Of a stretch of 5,111 nt of DNA, positions 1 to 5,111 are shown piece by piece (the stretch's first letter is position 1; every line of letters begins with the position of its first letter). Source of the stretch: Bordetella parapertussis (GTDB lineage Bacteria; Pseudomonadota; Gammaproteobacteria; Burkholderiales; Burkholderiaceae_C); NCBI GenBank assembly GCA_945871945.1, contig CAMBXY010000115.1:1-5111 (forward strand), in the 5' to 3' direction. The notes below the pieces were generated by a model. That model saw nothing but the letters and a program-made list of their open reading frames with translations, did not search any database and had not been told where the DNA came from. Position numbers and translations under genes: made by a program.

Positions 1-554
1 AGCAACAGTTCGGGGCTGATGTGTATTTCATCGTGCAACATAATGGCCAGCAAGTTGTTGCGGTGAATCTCCATGCGCTCTTGCGTCGCCATGCCAGCTT
101 TGAAACCGCGCATGGTCTTGATGCCATTGAACAAGCCGAAACCCGGCACACCCACCAGCACCATGCGCTTGATGCGTGCGGGTTGTTGTGCAGCCAGAAA
201 ACCTGCCATCAACCCCCCAAACGAAAAGCCTACAAGGTCTATGGCTTGCTGTTGAAACAAGACCTCTAAGCCCTGTGCCAGGGGTTGCGCCAGATCATCT
301 GCATCTTCTGCGTTCGGTGGCAAGTCGGAGTCACCTTGTCCCGGTGTATCCAATGCCCATACCGCTCTGTGCTGACTCAACGGCAAGACATTGCGAACCC
401 AATGGTTCCAACTGCCACTGCCCCCATGCAGCAAGACCAAAGGGTTACCAGCGGCTTGGTTCCACACATGCCAAACTTGCTTGCCCATCGCAGTGGGCAA
501 TTCAAGCCTTTGGGCTTGTTGCAATGCTGTGTCGAGTTCTTGGTTGAGGTTCAC
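1..554 (-). CDS. Alpha/beta hydrolase, N-terminal part (runs off the left edge)
   Basis: This reading frame is open for 184 codons from the GTG at 554 and continues past the window edge, so the C-terminus is missing. The protein shows an oxyanion-hole motif HGGSGSWNHW at residues 43-52, a DTPGQGDS segment at 69-76 and a nucleophile elbow GFSFGG at 109-114 with Ser111 as the likely catalytic serine. These mark the alpha/beta hydrolase fold of the MhpC/BioH-like group. The catalytic acid and histidine would lie outside the window. The substrate cannot be told; a cytoplasmic esterase or C-C hydrolase is plausible. The GTG start is chosen because an in-frame TAG lies three codons upstream and the sequence is protein-like from there; no clear Shine-Dalgarno precedes it. 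A later ATG (residue 23) is possible but would cut into the first strand of the fold. The gene follows the terminators of the ribosomal-protein operon on the same strand, so it is probably a separate unit. Confidence 0.88.
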   Translation of the reverse strand, partial: MNLNQELDTALQQAQRLELPTAMGKQVWHVWNQAAGNPLVLLHGGSGSWNHWVRNVLPLSQHRAVWALDTPGQGDSDLPPNAEDADDLAQPLAQGLEVLFQQQAIDLVGFSFGGLMAGFLAAQQPARIKRMVLVGVPGFGLFNGIKTMRGFKAGMATQERMEIHRNNLLAIMLHDEIHISPELL

Positions 555-576
555 GTGTATTGGCTAATGCTGCTGA

Positions 577-625
577 AATGCAAAACGCCCACTGGGAAAT
601 GGGCTGAGAATGCAAAACGCCCACT
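577..625. repeat. 17-nt direct repeat inside the tandem terminators
   Basis: The sequence AATGCAAAACGCCCACT (plus strand) occurs at 577-593 and again, identically, at 609-625, with a 32-nt period. On the minus strand each copy supplies the right stem arm and T-tail of one terminator. The left arms differ, so the two hairpins have different strength. Confidence 0.85.
582..604 (-). terminator. Second, weaker Rho-independent terminator
   Basis: Read on the minus strand, GCCCA (604-600) pairs with TGGGC (591-587) around an 8-nt loop, followed by G and TTTT (585-582), then GCATTT. The stem is only 5 bp. It shares its right arm and tail with the stronger terminator just upstream, so it looks like a partial duplicate or backup stop. 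Confidence 0.5.
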
Positions 626-639
626 TGAAAGTGGGCGTT
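614..639 (-). terminator. Rho-independent terminator of the operon and tRNA
   Basis: On the minus strand AACGCCCACT (639-630) and AGTGGGCGTT (625-616) form a perfect 10-bp stem closed by a TTCA loop, followed by TT (615-614), giving a run of four T, then GCATT. It begins 7 nt after the CCA end of the initiator tRNA, so it probably ends the whole secY-to-tRNA transcript. On the plus strand the hairpin is not followed by a T-run, so it is directed to minus-strand transcription. Confidence 0.85.
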
Positions 640-646
640 GTGTATT

Positions 647-723
<77 letters not shown>

Positions 724-745
724 TCGTGTACGTTGATTGTAACGT

Positions 746-1138
746 TTATTCAGTTACAGCGCTTGTTGTTTCGGTGATTTCGGGTCTATCAACCAACTCG
801 ACCAAGGCCATGGGTGCGTTGTCACCCACACGAAAACCCATTTTCAAAATGCGTGTGTAGCCGCCTGGACGGGCTTTGTAACGAGGGCCGAGCTCGGCGA
901 ATAACTTCACCACGTTGTCGCGGTTGCGCAAGCGGTTGAATGCCAAACGCTTATTAGACAGCGTAGGTTCTTTGCCGAGGGTGAGCATAGGCTCGATCAC
1001 GCGACGAAGTTCCTTGGCTTTGGGTAAGGTGGTTTTGATGGCCTCGTGCTCGATGAGCGAGTTCATCATGTTTTGCAACATGGCCAGTCGGTGTGAGCTG
1101 GTTCGGTTGAGTTTGCGTAGTCCGTGTCCGTGACGCAT
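746..1138 (-). CDS. rplQ: 50S ribosomal protein L17
   Basis: The 130-residue protein matches L17 over its length (E. coli 127 residues), starting [17 protein letters not shown] and carrying the family signature [12 protein letters not shown] at residues 34-45 and [18 protein letters not shown] at 92-109. L17 binds 23S rRNA near the exit tunnel of the large subunit. The ATG start is preceded by AAGGA six bases upstream, a good Shine-Dalgarno. The last dozen residues ([12 protein letters not shown]) are variable, as in other L17 proteins. It is the last protein gene of the alpha operon here, 90 nt after rpoA, and the initiator tRNA follows 22 nt after its TAA stop. Confidence 0.98.
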   Translation of the reverse strand: MRHGHGLRKLNRTSSHRLAMLQNMMNSLIEHEAIKTTLPKAKELRRVIEPMLTLGKEPTLSNKRLAFNRLRNRDNVVKLFAELGPRYKARPGGYTRILKMGFRVGDNAPMALVELVDRPEITETTSAVTE

Positions 1139-1177
1139 GATTTTTCCTTTTTTTAGGCTTGCACTTTTTTGCCGGCC

Positions 1178-1220
1178 GCCGTATCAGGTACGGCCAGGGG
1201 GTGGCTGACTTGAAGTCAGC
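1178..1220 (-). other. Two hairpins in the rpoA-rplQ spacer
   Basis: In the 90-nt spacer the minus strand first has GCTGAC-TTCAA-GTCAGC (1220-1204, 6 bp) and then GCCGTA-CCTGA-TACGGC (1194-1178, 6 bp). No T-run follows either stem; A-rich sequence and the rplQ ribosome binding site come next, so these are not ordinary terminators. They could be RNase or stability elements. Only the base pairing is seen; the role is unknown. Confidence 0.55.
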
Positions 1221-1228
1221 ACTTATTG

Positions 1229-2224
1229 TTAAATTCGTTTGGCTTCCAAACCAGCAGGTGGCCAGCTCTCGAGCTTCATGCCCAAGGTCAGACCACGAGA
1301 GGCCAAAACTTCCTTGATTTCGTTGAGCGACTTGCGGCCCAAGTTGGGGGTTTTGAGCAACTCGTTTTCAGAGCGTTGGATGAGGTCACCGATGTAGAAA
1401 ATGTTTTCAGCTTTGAGGCAGTTAGCCGAGCGAACCGTGAGTTCAAGTTCATCGACAGGGCGCAACAATATAGGATCGAATTGCTGCGCACTGCGCGGTG
1501 CGGGCGCATCAAATGCAGCCAATTCATTGCCTTCAAGTTGGGCAAACACCGCCAATTGCTCAACCAAAATTTTGGCTGAAGAACGCACGGCATCTTCGGC
1601 ATTGATGGCGCCATTGGTTTCGATTTCAACCACCAAGCGGTCGAGGTCGGTACGTTGTTCAACGCGGGCGTTTTCAACGCTGTAGCTCACACGCTTGACG
1701 GGTGAGAAAGACGCATCAAGCACAATGCGGCCAATAGATTTGTTCACTTCGTCGGCATGGCGGCGCATGCTGCCTGGCACATAACCACGACCTTTTTCAA
1801 CTTTGAGTTGAATATCGACCTTGCCGCCGTGGGACAAGTTGGCAATCACGTGCTCGGGGTTGATGATCTCCACATCATGCGGTGTTTGGATATCTGCAGC
1901 AGTGACTTGGCCTTCGCCTTCTTTGCGCAAACTGAGGGTTACCTCGTCGCGGTTGTGCAATTTGAAGACCACGCCTTTTAGGTTCAACAAAATATTGACC
2001 ACGTCTTCTTGGACGCCGTCAATCGATGAGTATTCGTGCAATACGCCAGCGATGGTGACGTCGGTGACGGCATAGCCGACCATGGATGACAACAGCACGC
2101 GACGCAAGGCGTTGCCCAAGGTGTGACCGTAACCACGCTCGAAAGGCTCGAGCGTTACCTTGGCTCGGTTGTGACCGAGTTGTTCAACTTGGATGGCTTT
2201 TGGCTTCAGGAGATTGGTTTGCAT
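1229..2224 (-). CDS. rpoA: DNA-directed RNA polymerase subunit alpha
   Basis: The 331-residue protein is a full-length alpha subunit (E. coli 329). The N-terminal domain, roughly residues 1-232, holds the assembly motif [14 protein letters not shown] (29-42), which dimerises and binds beta and beta'. After a short linker rich in Ala and Pro (about 233-248) the C-terminal domain begins with FDPILLRP at 249. It contains Arg265 in RSANCLK and the [11 protein letters not shown] helix, the residues that in E. coli contact UP-element DNA and activators; the numbering coincides with E. coli at Arg265. The ATG start has GAGGA seven bases upstream. It sits between rpsD (106 nt upstream) and rplQ (90 nt downstream), the usual alpha-operon order. 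The opening MQTNLLKPK and the C-terminal domain look like Comamonadaceae. Confidence 0.99.
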   Translation of the reverse strand: MQTNLLKPKAIQVEQLGHNRAKVTLEPFERGYGHTLGNALRRVLLSSMVGYAVTDVTIAGVLHEYSSIDGVQEDVVNILLNLKGVVFKLHNRDEVTLSLRKEGEGQVTAADIQTPHDVEIINPEHVIANLSHGGKVDIQLKVEKGRGYVPGSMRRHADEVNKSIGRIVLDASFSPVKRVSYSVENARVEQRTDLDRLVVEIETNGAINAEDAVRSSAKILVEQLAVFAQLEGNELAAFDAPAPRSAQQFDPILLRPVDELELTVRSANCLKAENIFYIGDLIQRSENELLKTPNLGRKSLNEIKEVLASRGLTLGMKLESWPPAGLEAKRI

Positions 2225-2279
2225 TCGTTATTCCTCTCAATACCCCCGGCTCGTTACACCGGTAAGGCTGGGTGATGAC

Positions 2280-2328
2280 CCCTGCACAATTTGTACAGGG
2301 CGACGGATTTAAAGGGCCAACAAGCCCT
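2280..2328 (-). other. Two hairpins in the rpsD-rpoA spacer
   Basis: Just after the rpsD stop the minus strand has AGGGC-TTGTTG-GCCCT (2328-2313, 5 bp) followed by TTAAAT, then CCCTGTACAAATTGTGCAGGG (2300-2280), which folds into about 9 bp including one U-G wobble that is a C-A mismatch on the other strand. That asymmetry favours an RNA role on the minus strand. The first stem with its short T-tract resembles a weak attenuator; rpoA begins 56 nt after the second. The role is inferred only. Confidence 0.5.
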
Positions 2329-2330
2329 GT

Positions 2331-2954
2331 TTAACGTGAATACAACTCGACGATCAGCGATTCGTTGATGTCAGCAGCAAATTCGTCACGGTCAGGCGGC
2401 TTTTTAAAGATGCCTTCGGCTTTGTCGATATTGACGTCGACCCATGCCGGCATGCCTACTTGGGTAGCCAGTTGTAAGGCTTCCAAAACTCGGCCTTGTT
2501 TCTTGGATTTTTCACGCACGCTGACCACATCGCCAGACTTGACCAAGTAAGAAGGAATATTGACTTGATGTCCATTGACTGTGATGGCCTTGTGGGAAAC
2601 CAGCTGACGTGCCTCAGCACGTGTTGAGCCAAAGCCCATGCGGTAAACCACATTGTCCAGACGCGACTCAAGCAATGACAACAGGTTGTTACCGGTGTTG
2701 CCCTTTTGCTGGTCGGCCATCGCAAAGTAACGGCGGAACTGACGCTCCAACACGCCATACATGCGTTTGACTTTTTGTTTTTCGCGCAACTGCAAACCGA
2801 AGTCGGACATGCGCTGACCGGATGTACGGCCGTGCTGTCCAGGTTTGCTGTCGAATTTCGCTTTGTCACTGATAGAGCGACGCGCGCTCTTCAAGAACAA
2901 ATCGGTGCCTTCTCGGCGAGAGAGTTTGGCCTTGGGGCCTAAGTAACGTGCCAC
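2331..2954 (-). CDS. rpsD: 30S ribosomal protein S4 (GTG start)
   Basis: From the GTG at 2954 the protein has 207 residues (E. coli 206) and starts with the family's standard [19 protein letters not shown] after the initiator Met. An upstream TTG at 2987 would add 11 residues without family likeness, and the ribosome binding site AAGGA lies inside that extension, seven bases before the GTG, so GTG is the start. Residues about 97-160 ([20 protein letters not shown] onward) form the S4 RNA-binding domain; the C-terminus is [15 protein letters not shown]4 nucleates 30S assembly on the 5' domain of 16S rRNA, and in E. coli it also represses this operon's translation and assists antitermination. 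The N-terminal region has no cysteines, so this is the zinc-free form. The gene follows rpsK after an 83-nt spacer that contains hairpins. Confidence 0.98.
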   Translation of the reverse strand: MARYLGPKAKLSRREGTDLFLKSARRSISDKAKFDSKPGQHGRTSGQRMSDFGLQLREKQKVKRMYGVLERQFRRYFAMADQQKGNTGNNLLSLLESRLDNVVYRMGFGSTRAEARQLVSHKAITVNGHQVNIPSYLVKSGDVVSVREKSKKQGRVLEALQLATQVGMPAWVDVNIDKAEGIFKKPPDRDEFAADINESLIVELYSR

Positions 2955-2968
2955 TTGAACTTCCTTTT

Positions 2969-2972
2969 TGTC
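2969..2972 (-). other. TTGACA-like box ahead of rpsD, doubtful
   Basis: On the minus strand TTGACA occurs between the second spacer hairpin and the rpsD ribosome binding site (core bases 2972-2969). No TATAAT-like hexamer follows at 16-18 nt, so a promoter is not supported; it is recorded only because the hexamer is a perfect -35 match. Confidence 0.08.
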
Positions 2973-2977
2973 AACTG

Positions 2978-3014
2978 CCCGCAGCAAGTGCGGGGAGCCA
3001 TGGGTGTGTCACCC
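2978..3014 (-). other. Two hairpins in the rpsK-rpsD spacer
   Basis: The minus strand carries GGGTG-ACA-CACCC (3014-3002, 5 bp, triloop) and then CCCGCA-CTTGC-TGCGGG (2994-2978, 6 bp, GC-rich), ending 23 nt before the rpsD GTG. No T-run follows, so these are not plain terminators. Because S4 is the known regulator of this operon in E. coli, a structure close to its own start codon is a candidate control site, but nothing in the sequence proves S4 binding. Confidence 0.55.
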
Positions 3015-3037
3015 GCGGCGGTGGGCTTGGTGAAAAA

Positions 3038-3442
3038 TCAGATACGACGACGCTTTTGCGGTCTGCATCCGTTGTGAGGAACCGGTGTCACATCAGAGAT
3101 GGAATTGATGCGAATACCCAGAGCGGCCAACGCACGAACCGAAGACTCGCGGCCAGGGCCGGGTCCTTTGATTTCTACGTCTAGGTTCTTAATGCCCTGA
3201 TCCATGGCTGCACGACCGGCCACTTCAGAAGCCACCTGAGCGGCAAAAGGAGTGGATTTACGTGAACCCTTGAAGCCTTGACCACCCGACGACGCCCAAG
3301 ACAAGGCGTTGCCTTGGCGATCGGTGATGGTGATGATGGTGTTGTTGAATGAGGCGTGCACGTGCGCAATACCATCCGCAACGTTTTTGCGGACCTTCTT
3401 GCGCACACGTTGTGCGGCTGAGTTGACGGGTGCTTTTGCCAT
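3038..3442 (-). CDS. rpsK: 30S ribosomal protein S11
   Basis: The 134-residue protein aligns with S11 throughout (E. coli 129). It has [20 protein letters not shown] from residue 27, [13 protein letters not shown] at 59-71, KGPGPGRES at 92-100 and the family signature [16 protein letters not shown] at 117-132. S11 sits on the platform of the 30S subunit near the mRNA exit and the E site. The N-terminus carries about five extra residues (VNSAAQ) compared with E. coli. The ATG start has GAGGG seven bases upstream. It begins only 12 nt after the rpsM stop, so the two are in one operon and probably translated in close succession. Confidence 0.98.
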   Translation of the reverse strand: MAKAPVNSAAQRVRKKVRKNVADGIAHVHASFNNTIITITDRQGNALSWASSGGQGFKGSRKSTPFAAQVASEVAGRAAMDQGIKNLDVEIKGPGPGRESSVRALAALGIRINSISDVTPVPHNGCRPQKRRRI

Positions 3443-3454
3443 GGATATCCCTCT

Positions 3455-3820
3455 TTATTTCTTCAGCGATTGAGCCGCCTTGCGGGGGCCTTTGCGTGTG
3501 CGTGCATTGGTACGTGTGCGCTGACCACGCATGGGCAGTCCACGGCGATGACGAAAACCGCGGTAGCAACCAATGTCCATCAAACGCTTGATGTTCATGG
3601 TGGTTTCACGGCGCAAGTCGCCTTCAATGGTGAACAGTGCAATCTGGTCGCGAATTTTTTCCAAATCGGCGTCTGTCAGATCTTTGATTTTTTTGCTGTA
3701 AGCAATGCCGGTGGCTTCGCAAATTTTGCGAGCGCGTGTACGACCAATGCCGAAAATTGACGTCAAGCCGATTTCGGTGTGCTTATGCGGTGGGATGTTG
3801 ATACCAGCGATACGTGCCAT
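3455..3820 (-). CDS. rpsM: 30S ribosomal protein S13
   Basis: The 121-residue protein is a full S13 (E. coli 118). It starts [20 protein letters not shown], has the helix-two-turn-helix segment [16 protein letters not shown] at 24-39, and the signature [20 protein letters not shown] at 87-106, followed by a basic tail rich in Lys and Arg that reaches toward P-site tRNA. S13 lies in the 30S head and forms bridges to the 50S subunit. The ATG is preceded by GAGG seven bases upstream. It is 28 nt downstream of rpmJ. In E. coli this gene opens the separate alpha operon and its leader carries the S4 repressor pseudoknot; the spacer here is too short for that structure unless it extends into rpmJ. 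Confidence 0.98.
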   Translation of the reverse strand: MARIAGINIPPHKHTEIGLTSIFGIGRTRARKICEATGIAYSKKIKDLTDADLEKIRDQIALFTIEGDLRRETTMNIKRLMDIGCYRGFRHRRGLPMRGQRTRTNARTRKGPRKAAQSLKK

Positions 3821-3848
3821 GTTGTGACCTCTTTAATGCGGTGAAAGA

Positions 3849-3962
3849 TCAGCCTTGACGCTGTTTGTGACGCGGGTCTGTACAGATGACACGCACCACG
3901 CCCTTGCGGCGGATGATTTTGCAATTGCGGCAAATTGTTTTGACCGAAGCCGAAACTTTCAT
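3849..3962 (-). CDS. rpmJ: 50S ribosomal protein L36
   Basis: This 37-codon gene encodes a basic protein that starts [20 protein letters not shown] and ends DPRHKQRQG, the size and sequence of L36. Cys11, Cys14, Cys27 and His32 form the zinc-ribbon site, so it is the zinc-binding (C+) form. L36 binds 23S rRNA in the large subunit and is added late in assembly. The ATG at 3962 has GGAG (3972-3969) six bases upstream. Another ATG five bases earlier is out of frame. It lies 67 nt after infA and 28 nt before rpsM, the expected place in betaproteobacteria. Confidence 0.97.
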   Translation of the reverse strand: MKVSASVKTICRNCKIIRRKGVVRVICTDPRHKQRQG

Positions 3963-4029
3963 TTCATTCTCCAAAAAATCCTGAAACACGCCTTTGCGTA
4001 TTCCTTGTTAACTCTGCGTGCTCAGTGCC

Positions 4030-4248
4030 TTACTTGGCTCTGAACACAATCCTTGCCCGACTCAAATCGTAGGGCGTCATCTCAACTGTCACCTTATCGC
4101 CTGGCAGGATTCGGATGTAGTGCATCCGCATCTTGCCGGAGATATGTCCGAGCACCACATGGCCGTTTTCCAGTTTGACCCGGAAAGTGGCATTGGGGAG
4201 ATTTTCAACAATCTCTCCAAGCATCTGGATGACATCGTCCTTCGCCAT
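4030..4248 (-). CDS. infA: Translation initiation factor IF-1
   Basis: The 72-residue protein has the exact family length and is nearly collinear with E. coli IF-1: [11 protein letters not shown] at 22-32, [19 protein letters not shown] at 35-53 and [14 protein letters not shown] at 57-70. It is a single OB-fold (S1-like) domain that occupies the ribosomal A site during initiation and helps IF-2 and IF-3 select initiator tRNA. The start lies 8 nt after the secY stop. The nearest purine-rich sequence, AGGTGG, is 12 nt before the ATG and within the secY end, so translation is probably coupled to secY. Burkholderiales often carry a second infA paralogue elsewhere; the position in the spc cluster marks this as the operon copy. 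Confidence 0.97.
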   Translation of the reverse strand: MAKDDVIQMLGEIVENLPNATFRVKLENGHVVLGHISGKMRMHYIRILPGDKVTVEMTPYDLSRARIVFRAK

Positions 4249-4256
4249 GCGCCCAA

Positions 4257-5111
4257 TCAGCCACCTGGTGTCATCTTGAAGTTGGCCTTTTTAAGCAGCG
4301 ACTCGTACTGCTGACTCATGAGGTAGTTCTGCACTTGGGCCATGAAGTCCATGGTGACCACCACAATGATCAGCAACGAAGTGCCGCCAAAGTAAAAAGG
4401 CACGTTGTACTTGAGGATGAGAAATTCAGGCAACAAACAAACAAAGGTGATGTAGATGGCGCCGGCAAACGTCAGGCGCAACAAAATCTTATCGATGAAG
4501 CGAGCGGTTTGGTCACCTGGGCGAATACCGGGGATGAAGCCGCCACTCTTTTTCAGGTTGTCAGCGGTTTCGCGGCTATTGAAAACCAAAGCCGTGTAGA
4601 AAAAGCAAAAGAAGATGATGGCCACGGCATACAACATGACGTAAATGGGCTGACCTGGTGACAATGCAGCAGAGATATCTTTAAGCCAAACCATGCTCTC
4701 ACCGGCACTGAACCAACTGACCACGGTAGAGGGCAACAAAATAATCGATGAAGCAAAGATAGGGGGAATCACACCCGCCATGTTGAGCTTCAAAGGCAAA
4801 TGCGAAGACTGTCCACCATAAACCTTGTTACCCACTTGACGGCGTGCATAGTTAACCAAAATCTTGCGCTGGCCGCGCTCGACAAAAACCACGAAATAAG
4901 TAACCGCCGCGACCAAAACAACAATCAGCAAGGCAATGATGATGCTCATGGCGCCGGTGCGTACCAACTCGAGCAGGCCGCCAATCGAGCCGGGTAAGCC
5001 AGCGGCAATGCCGGCGAAAATAATGATGGAAATGCCGTTACCCAAACCGCGCTCGGTGATTTGCTCGCCCAGCCACATCAAAAACATGGTGCCGGCAGTC
5101 AGGGACACCAT
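4257..5111 (-). CDS. secY: Protein translocase subunit SecY, C-terminal part
   Basis: The frame enters at the right edge and encodes 284 residues to a TGA stop; by comparison with E. coli SecY (443 residues) about 155-160 N-terminal residues are outside the window, and the ATG at the edge is an internal Met. Hydrophobic segments at roughly window residues 27-45, 55-77, 112-132, 155-177, 211-231 and 241-260 correspond to transmembrane helices 5 to 10. [11 protein letters not shown] (12-22), [21 protein letters not shown] (181-201) and [12 protein letters not shown] (237-248) are hallmark stretches; Arg197 in GIRPGDQ corresponds to E. coli Arg357, needed for SecA-driven transport. SecY forms the inner-membrane channel with SecE and SecG for export and membrane insertion. 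It is the last large gene of the spc block and is followed 8 nt later by infA. Confidence 0.98.
   Translation of the reverse strand: MVSLTAGTMFLMWLGEQITERGLGNGISIIIFAGIAAGLPGSIGGLLELVRTGAMSIIIALLIVVLVAAVTYFVVFVERGQRKILVNYARRQVGNKVYGGQSSHLPLKLNMAGVIPPIFASSIILLPSTVVSWFSAGESMVWLKDISAALSPGQPIYVMLYAVAIIFFCFFYTALVFNSRETADNLKKSGGFIPGIRPGDQTARFIDKILLRLTFAGAIYITFVCLLPEFLILKYNVPFYFGGTSLLIIVVVTMDFMAQVQNYLMSQQYESLLKKANFKMTPGG

Noticed and set aside
549..583. Possible promoter for the hydrolase: TTGCAT with AATACA 16 nt later on the minus strand
   Set aside because: Each hexamer matches consensus at only three of six positions, and the -10 would end right at the start codon.
1226..2075. Plus-strand open frames opposite rpoA
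   Set aside because: They are shadows of the strongly conserved rpoA reading frame and have no ribosome sites or protein-like motifs.
2254..2265. TTAC-CGGT-GTAA mini-hairpin in the rpsD-rpoA spacer
   Set aside because: A 4-bp stem is expected by chance; not worth a separate feature.
2331..2987. A 218-residue version of S4 from the TTG at 2987
   Set aside because: The 11 extra residues are not S4-like, and the Shine-Dalgarno for the GTG start lies inside them.

Overview
The window is a conserved ribosomal-protein and RNA-polymerase locus from a betaproteobacterium, read entirely from the minus strand. The gene order secY-infA-rpmJ-rpsM-rpsK-rpsD-rpoA-rplQ is the betaproteobacterial form of the fused spc/alpha operons; E. 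coli has no infA at this place. The protein sequences look most like Burkholderiales, probably Comamonadaceae: RpoA begins MQTNLLKPK and SecY, S4 and L17 are typical of that family. Base composition is moderate, which would fit a freshwater Limnohabitans- or Rhodoferax-like lineage. The genus is a guess from memory of homologues, not a computed result.

Layout from high to low coordinates, which is the direction of transcription: the 3' two-thirds of secY (5111-4257); infA (4248-4030); a 37-codon rpmJ (3962-3849) that is easily missed; rpsM (3820-3455); rpsK (3442-3038); rpsD (2954-2331, from a GTG start); rpoA (2224-1229); rplQ (1138-746); an initiator tRNA-fMet (723-647); two tandem Rho-independent terminators (639-582); then the 5' part of an alpha/beta hydrolase gene (554 to beyond the left edge, GTG start). 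Nothing convincing is encoded on the plus strand. No stretch over 300 bases lacks a gene.

The genes serve gene expression and protein export together: SecY is the translocon channel, IF-1 and initiator tRNA act in translation initiation, S13, S11, S4, L17 and L36 are ribosomal proteins, and RpoA is the alpha subunit of RNA polymerase. Good Shine-Dalgarno sequences precede every operon gene except infA, which is probably coupled to secY.

No new multi-gene system is visible. The points worth a second look are the initiator tRNA placed 22 nt after rplQ and directly before the terminators, a 17-nt direct repeat that builds the tandem terminators, compact hairpin pairs in each of the three spacers around rpsD, rpoA and rplQ, the absence of room for an E. 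coli-type S4 repressor site before rpsM, and a hydrolase gene that begins just after the terminators with no evident ribosome binding site or promoter.
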